Positions 58,419 to 64,000 of a stretch of 64,000 nucleotides of DNA are shown piece by piece. The notes beneath the pieces are model-generated. The model worked only from the letters and a program-made list of their open reading frames with translations. It had not been told where the DNA came from and made no database searches. How positions within the stretch are numbered: position 1 is the stretch's first letter; every line of letters starts with the position of its first letter. The position numbers and the translations under genes are program-made. The DNA comes from Armatimonadota bacterium (GTDB lineage Bacteria; Armatimonadota; UBA5829), in contig JBDKUO010000047.1 of assembly GCA_039679645.1 (NCBI GenBank), positions 1 through 64,000 on the forward strand. The letters run 5' to 3'.

Positions 58419-58500
58419 CTTAACCCGCATTATTCACGAGGAGCGTGAATAATGCTCTCGGAGGCCCGTATTATGCGGGAAGCGCATAATACGGGTTAAG
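58419..58500. repeat. Double perfect hairpin with shared outer stem
   Basis: GCATTATTCACG-AGGAG-CGTGAATAATGC (12-base stem) is followed by CCCGTATTATGCG-GGAAG-CGCATAATACGGG (13-base stem). CTTAACCCG at the left end also pairs with CGGGTTAAG at the right end, so the block could form one cruciform. It lies between the sigma gene and the DUF2267-BON gene. The rest of that gap holds nothing else apart from the terminator at 58530. Confidence 0.75.
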
Positions 58501-58529
58501 ATACTGAAATAGTGGTGATTGTATAATTA

Positions 58530-58553
58530 AGGGCCGGCGTATATACCGGCCCT
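58530..58553 (-). terminator. Hairpin after the DUF2267-BON gene
   Basis: AGGGCCGG (58530-58537) pairs with CCGGCCCT (58546-58553) around CGTATATA. Read on the minus strand it follows the stop of the gene at 58560. The following T content is modest. Confidence 0.6.
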
Positions 58554-58559
58554 ACTTAC

Positions 58560-59396
58560 TTATCTGCCGCCGGTCGTTTTCTCGCTTACTACCTCAAGCT
58601 CGCTGCGGATCTCGCCGACACCCAGCGCCTCCGAAGCTATTTCAATCGCGACCTCGCGCTCCTGAGGAGTCTTCACGCTGCCGCGCAGAGTGACATTGCC
58701 CCTCTCGACAAAGACCTCGATATGCTCAGGGTCCAGCTCATCGCTTTCCGAGAGCATTTCTTCAATCTCTACGGCAAGCTGCGCGTCCGAACGATAATAC
58801 TCAGCGCTTGCAGGCCCTTCAATACCTGCATGCTCCGAAGCCATTGTCACCCTGTCCATAGACGGCGGATGCACCGCAGGAGTAGTTTCCTGCTTGGCCT
58901 TTATTTCTTCCTCGGTCTCAGCAAAAGTTATTGTCTCCTGCTCCATCGTCTCTACAGGCGCTTCCCATTCGTAAGGAAAGGTCTGCTCGGCAGTGGAGGA
59001 CTCCCAAAACTCGCGTATATCCTGCGGAAGCTGATGAGATACGGACTGGACCGCGCCCTGCGTAATCTGCTCGTGGAGCGACATGAAGACGGCTCTTGTC
59101 ACGGTCTCGGCCTGAGAAATATCGTCAAGACCGAGTTTCCGGGCGACTCCGGCTAAAAACCCGCCCAAGTCAAAGCGTTCGCCGCCCATAACCTTTCGCT
59201 GCACATGCTCGAACACACTGCTTTCCCAAAGGTCTTTGAGTTCCTTCGGCAATTGCGCAGCCACATTATCGCCGCCTTCGTGCGAGATGCGCACCCTCAA
59301 AGTCTCGAATACCGCTTTGCTTGCGCGTTTGGCGCTCTCATTGTCCACAAGACCGGCTCTCTGCTTTATTTTTTTCAAAAATTCCTCTGTCTGCAT
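58560..59396 (-). CDS. DUF2267-BON domain protein
   Basis: A 278-residue protein. Two DUF2267 repeats (about 1-70 and 75-135) show NESAKRASKAVFETLRVRISHEGGDNVAAQLPKELKDLWES and its second version QAETVTRAVFMSLHEQITQGAVQSVSHQLPQDIREFWES. A polar linker leads to a BON domain (about 205-270, LDPEHIEVFVERGNVTLRGSVKTPQEREVAIEIASEALGV). BON domains bind phospholipid or envelope partners. There is no signal peptide, so it is probably cytoplasmic. CAGGAGAG precedes the ATG. Stress-protection roles are suggested for the family but not shown. Confidence 0.85.
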   Translation of the reverse strand: MQTEEFLKKIKQRAGLVDNESAKRASKAVFETLRVRISHEGGDNVAAQLPKELKDLWESSVFEHVQRKVMGGERFDLGGFLAGVARKLGLDDISQAETVTRAVFMSLHEQITQGAVQSVSHQLPQDIREFWESSTAEQTFPYEWEAPVETMEQETITFAETEEEIKAKQETTPAVHPPSMDRVTMASEHAGIEGPASAEYYRSDAQLAVEIEEMLSESDELDPEHIEVFVERGNVTLRGSVKTPQEREVAIEIASEALGVGEIRSELEVVSEKTTGGR

Positions 59397-59483
59397 AAAT
59401 CTCTCCTGTTACCTATCCGGGTATTACAGCATAACGTTTACTGTTTTACAATCAATTGTCTGTCACCCAACACCCAACACCTG

Positions 59484-60455
59484 TTACCTGATTGTGATAC
59501 CCAGATCAGCGAGCCAATAGTCCGTGGTGGTTATGCCCCTGAGCCTGACCGCTCCCCTGCCGCCGCCGAACCTGAGCTCGCCTGAATATGCGGGCCTGCT
59601 GACAACGCCGAGTGCGCCGAAATCGTTGATGTATGCCGGAATATAGCCGGCGGACATTGAAAAGCGTTTGAACGGCCTCACGGTCAGACCGTATTCCATG
59701 CCTTTGAGCAGAACGGTTCCCGCTTCATTATCCGATTTTGCTGTATACTTTGTGCCGTTTAAGTGGTCCACTAATGTATCCCATCTCTCGTCGTCACCAC
59801 GGGCCTCATTCCAGCGATAACCGGTGTAGACCGCGAAGCCTTTGCTCAGATCGATACGCAGGCGGCCGTTTAGGTTCTTTATGAGCTGATCGGCATTTAC
59901 TTCATCGCCGCTCTTGCTGTCCAGATTACCGACTCCGGTCACTCCGCCGTCCAGTTCGAGCGAAACAGCCTTATAGAGCCTGACCGAACGCTCGTAGCCC
60001 AATCCGAATGCACCGTAGCCGACAGTCTGGCCCGCGGCATAGTAGTAGAGCTTCAGGTCCTGGTCGGAGGGCGGTTTATAGAATGGAGCGGGTTCAACTG
60101 CCGCTGGAGGATCGATGCTGCTGGGAGCGGCACCCGCATTTATAGAGTTTACGTAGACTTTCTTGCCCGCGGCGACGGCAACCGCGTCCATCGTGAAATA
60201 GAGTGTCCCCGTCACTTGGTAAGGAGGAGCATCGCCGCTGCATTTTTGGGCGATTGCCAGACCGGCTACGCTGTCACCATCACCTTTAAGGACGGTCATC
60301 AGCGCTCGCGGATGAATGGGGACAGGAAAGCCGGCGACTATTACGTCGTTGTTGACCTGGTATACCTCGCCCATCACTCTCTCGGCATCAGCCGGGCAAT
60401 ATGGGGCAACCAAAACGACGGTCAGAAACATTGCAAAAATTACACAGTGGCGCAT
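59484..60455 (-). CDS. Exported outer-membrane beta-barrel-like protein
   Basis: A 323-residue protein with a signal peptide (CVIFAMFLTVVLVAPYCPADA) and an N-terminal Val/Gly-rich domain with a proline-rich linker. The C-terminal half shows alternating hydrophobic/aromatic strands (LKLYYYAAGQTVGYGAFGLGYERSVRLYKAVSLELDGGVTG; GRLRIDLSKGFAVYTGYRW; MEYGLTVRPFKRFSMSAGYIPAY) typical of a small outer-membrane barrel. The final residues ADLGITIR lack a terminal Phe/Trp. The ATG at 60455 has GGAGGG, so the ATG at 60485 is rejected. Confidence 0.7.
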   Translation of the reverse strand: MRHCVIFAMFLTVVLVAPYCPADAERVMGEVYQVNNDVIVAGFPVPIHPRALMTVLKGDGDSVAGLAIAQKCSGDAPPYQVTGTLYFTMDAVAVAAGKKVYVNSINAGAAPSSIDPPAAVEPAPFYKPPSDQDLKLYYYAAGQTVGYGAFGLGYERSVRLYKAVSLELDGGVTGVGNLDSKSGDEVNADQLIKNLNGRLRIDLSKGFAVYTGYRWNEARGDDERWDTLVDHLNGTKYTAKSDNEAGTVLLKGMEYGLTVRPFKRFSMSAGYIPAYINDFGALGVVSRPAYSGELRFGGGRGAVRLRGITTTDYWLADLGITIR

Positions 60456-60614
60456 GTTTATCCCTCCAACTGATAATGCGCCCACGGTGAGATTGCCGAC
60501 CGGACTCGCCCTCTACTCGCCCTCTACTCGCCCATCACTCGCTCATCACTCGCTCACTCACCCCTTGCCGGCAGCCAACGCTTACTTGTTCCCGCTGTCA
60601 GGAGAGGCTAAACT

Positions 60615-60743
60615 TGGTTGCTGCAATAGCCGGATTCGGAGATCCGGCACTGGTTCTCGGGTAAGGATTCGGAGATCCTTACCCATCATACGGGTGATGT
60701 GTTTGGACCTCGTCATAAAACGTTCATTAGCGCGTTCGCCCCG
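60615..60743. repeat. Hairpin array A3 (3' part of element A)
   Basis: The GCCGGAT-TCGGAG-ATCCGGC (60629-60648) and GGGTAAGGAT-TCGGAG-ATCCTTACCC (60659-60684) hairpins are identical to those of A1. They continue through CGTTCATTAGCGCGTTCGCCCCG, which resembles the A1 right terminal repeat. The first two hairpins and the left repeat are missing. It ends one base before the phosphatase stop codon. Confidence 0.7.
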
Positions 60744-60744
60744 G

Positions 60745-62010
60745 CTATGACACGGGCATGAAGTGGACAGCAACCATGGTGATATCATCTACATGCTGGG
60801 GTTCGCTTATGTGTTCCATCAAGCGTTCTTTCCAGCCCGATATATCGCTTCCGGCCATCTCATGCAGAAACCTCTTTAGCATCTCCAAGCCATTGGTCCC
60901 GGAAAATGCATCGGTGACTCCGTCGCTGTAAAGGACAAGCACGTCCCCCGGCTCAAGGGTGATAGTCTGCTGCGTATATTCGGCAGGTTCCATCACACCC
61001 AATGGAATATCGGCGTGCGTTCCACTAATTATACTTCCATCACTTTTGATCACCATTGCGGGCATGTGCCCTGCGTTGAAGTAGCGGAACCTGCCCGTTT
61101 TTGTGTTTAGGAGGCCATAGGTCATGGTCACAAATGTCTCGCTGGTGGTGACAGAGAGCAGATGGCGATTAAGATCGGCAGCCATGCGTCCGAGGTTTTC
61201 GTTGTAATGCTCGTAGATGCCGTATTTGGCGCTGGAGATCATTAGAGCGGCAGGCACGCCCTTGCCCGCCACATCCGCAACGCAGACCCCGAGCCGGTCT
61301 TCTTCGACCGGATAGAACTCATATAAATCTCCCCCAACCTCTCTTGCGGGGCTATAGACTACTGAAATTTCAAAACCCTCGATGTTGGGTATTTCCTGAG
61401 GGAGCTGTGCCTTTTGCACCTGCCTGGCCACTTCCATCTCACGGTCCATGGCCGCTTGCTGCGCTCTGAGTGTCGAAGCAGTATCATCGAGAGCTTGAAT
61501 GCGGTCGCGCAGCGTGCCTGTGATCAGAGCGATCAGGAGCAGATATGGAAAAGTCTGTGTAAAATCATCAACCAGCAGAATATCGGAGGGTTCCCAGTGC
61601 TTGAGCGACGCCTGGATCAGCAACGAAATGAGGCCTATTACCAACGCAGTCAGCAGCGCACCCCTGGTGCCGAATGTGACGGCTGCCGTGATAAGCGTAA
61701 CATAATACAGCGGGTAGAACGGGCTTGCAAGCCCTCCGCTATAGTAGACGACCACAGTGACAAACAAAATGTCGGCTATTGTAATTGCGGCTGCCGATAT
61801 GCGCCTGAAGCGCTTTCCAACGATAAGTGGAAAGATGAGAGTGCCTATAGCAACTGCTGCCACCGCCCATACTATCTCGGTGCGTTCAATGCGTATGGTG
61901 GTGAACTGAAGCTGAGACTCGAGAAGGACGCCGATGATGACCAGCCACCTTACGACATAAAGGCCTATTCTCGTCCGCATGGGGACTGTTTCCAAGCTCT
62001 CCTCAATCAC
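60745..62010 (-). CDS. Membrane SpoIIE/RsbU-type PP2C phosphatase
   Basis: A 421-residue protein. It has about six N-terminal membrane helices (residues 15-180, a histidine-kinase-like sensor region), a coiled-coil linker (DRIQALDDTASTLRAQQAAMDREMEVARQVQKAQLPQEIP) and a complete PP2C-SpoIIE domain (VGGDLYEFYP, VADVAGKGVPAALMISS, NAGHMPAM, LYSDGVTDA, DDITMVAVHF). It probably senses a membrane or extracellular signal and dephosphorylates an antagonist protein. It starts with GTG after CAGGAG and is transcribed away from dnaA. Confidence 0.92.
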   Translation of the reverse strand: MIEESLETVPMRTRIGLYVVRWLVIIGVLLESQLQFTTIRIERTEIVWAVAAVAIGTLIFPLIVGKRFRRISAAAITIADILFVTVVVYYSGGLASPFYPLYYVTLITAAVTFGTRGALLTALVIGLISLLIQASLKHWEPSDILLVDDFTQTFPYLLLIALITGTLRDRIQALDDTASTLRAQQAAMDREMEVARQVQKAQLPQEIPNIEGFEISVVYSPAREVGGDLYEFYPVEEDRLGVCVADVAGKGVPAALMISSAKYGIYEHYNENLGRMAADLNRHLLSVTTSETFVTMTYGLLNTKTGRFRYFNAGHMPAMVIKSDGSIISGTHADIPLGVMEPAEYTQQTITLEPGDVLVLYSDGVTDAFSGTNGLEMLKRFLHEMAGSDISGWKERLMEHISEPQHVDDITMVAVHFMPVS

Positions 62011-62152
62011 GTCGTATGACTCCTGCGCAAGATATTGTTAAATCCATTCTTCCCATAATAACGACTATACTCTATATCTACGCAATTTTATGCTTACAAG
62101 TTCATGCATATATTCTGGGTAATTTTGGGCCAATAAAATTCGGCTCATGGAG

Positions 62153-62182
62153 TTGAATGATTACCTGGCCGAGTGCTATAAT
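62153..62182 (+). promoter_or_regulatory. dnaA promoter
   Basis: TTGAAT (62153-62158) and TATAAT (62177-62182) are separated by 18 bases, about 50 bases upstream of the dnaA GTG. No DnaA-box-like sequence is seen between the promoter and the gene. Confidence 0.65.
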
Positions 62183-62232
62183 CCCTGATACTACAGACCT
62201 CGTTTCTTTCTACTTTTTAGCTCACACGACGG

Positions 62233-63636
62233 GTGAATGGTTTGACCGATAAACAGCTTCAACTAGGTGAAGACGACGCTTTTCTTGCACTGCAGCACGC
62301 ATGGCAGCATGCTCTGGAAGTGCTGGAGGAGCAGGTCAACAGGCCGTCGTTCGAAAGCTGGATAAAGACGGCCCGCCCCCTGTCCATAGACGGGAGCCTG
62401 GTAAAGATAGCTACAAACAGCCGGTTTGCAAAACACTGGCTGGAGAGCAAGCATATTGGGCTCATCAAAGAAATTCTCGAGGCCGACATGGGCACAAGCC
62501 TCAGTGTGCGTGTAGAGCTTGTTGAGAGCAACGAGCCTGTCCTGTTGGCTGAGAAACTCCCCACCAAACCAAAGCCGCATCCCAAAGAAGAAGACGAGCC
62601 TATATCACTGCCGATCAACAATCAATACAATTTCGAAAACTTTGTGGTCGGCCCGACAAACAGGCTGGCGCATGCATGCGCGATGGCGATTGCCGAAAGC
62701 CCCGGCAGGACATACAACCCGCTTTTCGTATATGGCGGACCGGGGTTGGGCAAAACGCATCTGATGCACGCTCTGGGCCAGGCGGCTATGACCAACTTCC
62801 CCGGTATGAAGGTAGCGTATGTCTCCGGCGAGGCATTTACTTACCACTATGTAAACTCGCTTCGTGAGCACAAGGCGGCTGAGTTCAGGCGCAGGTATCG
62901 CAGCATAGACTTATGGCTGGTGGACGATATTCAGTTCTTGGTGGGCAAAGAACGCACCGAGGAAGAGTTTTTCCACACGTACAATGCTATCTATGAGATG
63001 GGCAATCAGATCGTGCTCACCAGCGACCGCGCCCCCAAGGACCTGAAACTCGACACAAGGCTCCTTTCGCGGTTCGAGTGCGGAATGATCGCGGATATAG
63101 CTCCGCCGGACCTCGAGACTCGAATGGCAATTTTGGAGACAAAAGCCGAGTATGAGCATATTGCTCTTTCCAACGATGTGATCTTGTATATAGCCAAACT
63201 TATAACCTCCAACGTGCGAAGGCTCGAAAGCGCGCTTATACAGCTTCATGCCTATGCGTCACTTATGAAGACATCGGTCACCCCCACTCTGGCAGAGGAG
63301 GTGCTGAGCAAGCACTTCGGGGAGACGGCGGCGCCCGTTATAGATGCTCAGAAGGTGCAGCTTGAAGTAGTAAACAAGTTCAATGTCGATTTGAGTGATC
63401 TCAAAGGCAAATGCCGGAGCGCGGACATAGTTTTACCCAGGCAGATCGCGATGTATCTTATGCGTGAGCTTACCGATTATTCTCTTCCATCGATAGGAAA
63501 AGCTTTCGGCGGACGTGACCACTCTACCGTGCTTCATGCATGCAAGAAAATAGAGGAAAAGATGGCTGAGGATAAAAACTTCAATATGCTTGTTACGGAA
63601 CTTGCGCGCCAAATCAAGATGGGGAAAAGCTGTTAA
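62233..63636 (+). CDS. dnaA: Chromosomal replication initiator protein DnaA
   Basis: A 467-residue AAA+ initiator. Domain I is at about residues 20-100 (FESWIKTARPLSI). The AAA+ core has Walker A GGPGLGKT (168-175), LWLVDDIQFLVGKE as Walker B and sensor regions TSDRAPKDL and LLSRFECG. The domain IV DNA-binding signature is GGRDHSTVLHACKKI near the end. It opens the origin by binding 9-base boxes. The GTG start is assigned. The promoter lies just upstream and the origin-like region follows downstream. Confidence 0.97.
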   Translation: MNGLTDKQLQLGEDDAFLALQHAWQHALEVLEEQVNRPSFESWIKTARPLSIDGSLVKIATNSRFAKHWLESKHIGLIKEILEADMGTSLSVRVELVESNEPVLLAEKLPTKPKPHPKEEDEPISLPINNQYNFENFVVGPTNRLAHACAMAIAESPGRTYNPLFVYGGPGLGKTHLMHALGQAAMTNFPGMKVAYVSGEAFTYHYVNSLREHKAAEFRRRYRSIDLWLVDDIQFLVGKERTEEEFFHTYNAIYEMGNQIVLTSDRAPKDLKLDTRLLSRFECGMIADIAPPDLETRMAILETKAEYEHIALSNDVILYIAKLITSNVRRLESALIQLHAYASLMKTSVTPTLAEEVLSKHFGETAAPVIDAQKVQLEVVNKFNVDLSDLKGKCRSADIVLPRQIAMYLMRELTDYSLPSIGKAFGGRDHSTVLHACKKIEEKMAEDKNFNMLVTELARQIKMGKSC

Positions 63637-63870
63637 CTCTACCATTAAACAAGCTGTGGAAAAAGCTGTTGATGAGTTTGTGGACTACTCAAGTGTTGGT
63701 AACTAAGCGGTTTTCCCCGTTTTCGGCATTTTGAAACCGCTGCCCGGCACTTTCTTTCCACAGGAGGCAATGAGCACAAAACCAGCACGAAAAAATTCGT
63801 TTTCCACAGTATCCACAGCCTCTATTACAACCACAACAAATTCTTATATAATTAAAGGGTAATAAGAAGA
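63637..63870. other. Probable chromosomal origin of replication (oriC)
   Basis: Directly after dnaA are five near-matches to the DnaA box TTATCCACA or its complement: TGTGGAAAA (63655-63663), TGTGGACTA (63679-63687), CTTTCCACA (63754-63762), TTTTCCACA (63800-63808) and GTATCCACA (63809-63817). A run of AT-rich DNA (about 63821-63870, ATATAATTAAAG) could be the unwinding element. None of the boxes is the perfect consensus. dnaN, the usual next gene, is not reached within the window. Confidence 0.75.
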
Positions 63871-63880
63871 TAGTGGGCTG

Positions 63881-63897
63881 CCGGGTAGGATACCCGG
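63881..63897. repeat. Hairpin with GGA loop at the right edge
   Basis: CCGGGTA and TACCCGG enclose GGA. It lies between the origin-like region and the window end. The apical GGTA-GGA-TACC is shared with the hairpins at 24495 (minus strand) and 25221. The remaining sequence to 64000 shows no gene start. Confidence 0.55.
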
Positions 63898-64000
63898 AGA
63901 GATTTAAGATAACCTTTAGCCGAGAAAAAGCCCATATGTCATTAGCTTGACTGGGAATCCAGGAATTGGCGCTTATATGAAAGTCAGGTGTCTGGATTCC

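Overview
The window (about 55% GC by eye) looks like a chromosomal segment of an uncultured bacterium. Armatimonadota is my best guess, an inference from gene mix only: a fused alpha-beta pyruvate dehydrogenase E1, a PEP-CTERM protein, uroporphyrinogen-decarboxylase-like and GH2 enzymes, an ECF sigma/anti-sigma/STN operon, and dnaA with an origin-like region at the right edge. No 16S rRNA gene is present to confirm it.

Layout. 0-16 kb is a chromosomal backbone: LuxR-type regulator, argJ, a RhuM-Fic protein, argC, the E1 gene, a cupin, a zinc-ribbon membrane protein, an FGE-sulfatase-domain protein, a PEP-CTERM protein, hrcA, an isomerase/nucleotidyltransferase pair, a MarR-ABC exporter operon, an FtsB-like protein and a CoA-binding protein. 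16.2-27.6 kb is a Mu-like phage head module: terminase small and large subunits, DUF935 portal, protease/scaffold, decoration protein, gpT-like capsid, connectors, holin-like proteins and an amidase. I see no tail, integrase or transposase genes in it. It is interrupted by an aquaporin with its own terminator and by two antisense DUF3800 genes, each paired tail-to-tail with a promoter-driven, hairpin-rich sequence on the opposite strand. 27.7-33 kb carries a polysaccharide dehydratase and two secreted proteins. 33-36.4 kb has PaaK-ACT, a cytidine deaminase and DUF488. 36.7-40.4 kb is a possible small island between a tRNA-Gly gene and a copy of its 3' end. 40.7-54 kb mixes phosphatase signalling, a phosphohistidine-domain protein lacking its histidine, small enzymes and an O-antigen ligase. 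53.8-58.3 kb is a translationally coupled sigma/anti-sigma/STN operon. 58.5-62 kb has DUF2267-BON, a probable outer-membrane protein and a membrane SpoIIE phosphatase. 62.2-64 kb is dnaA plus a probable oriC.

The most unusual content lies between genes. First, there are the two DUF3800/structured-RNA cassettes. Second, several families of short non-autonomous elements have terminal inverted repeats and visible target duplications. One family is built from arrays of hairpins whose loops are constant while the stems vary. Third, a promoter-operator-hairpin leader occurs twice in inverted orientation, 16 kb apart, before two unrelated genes, one of them the terminase operon.
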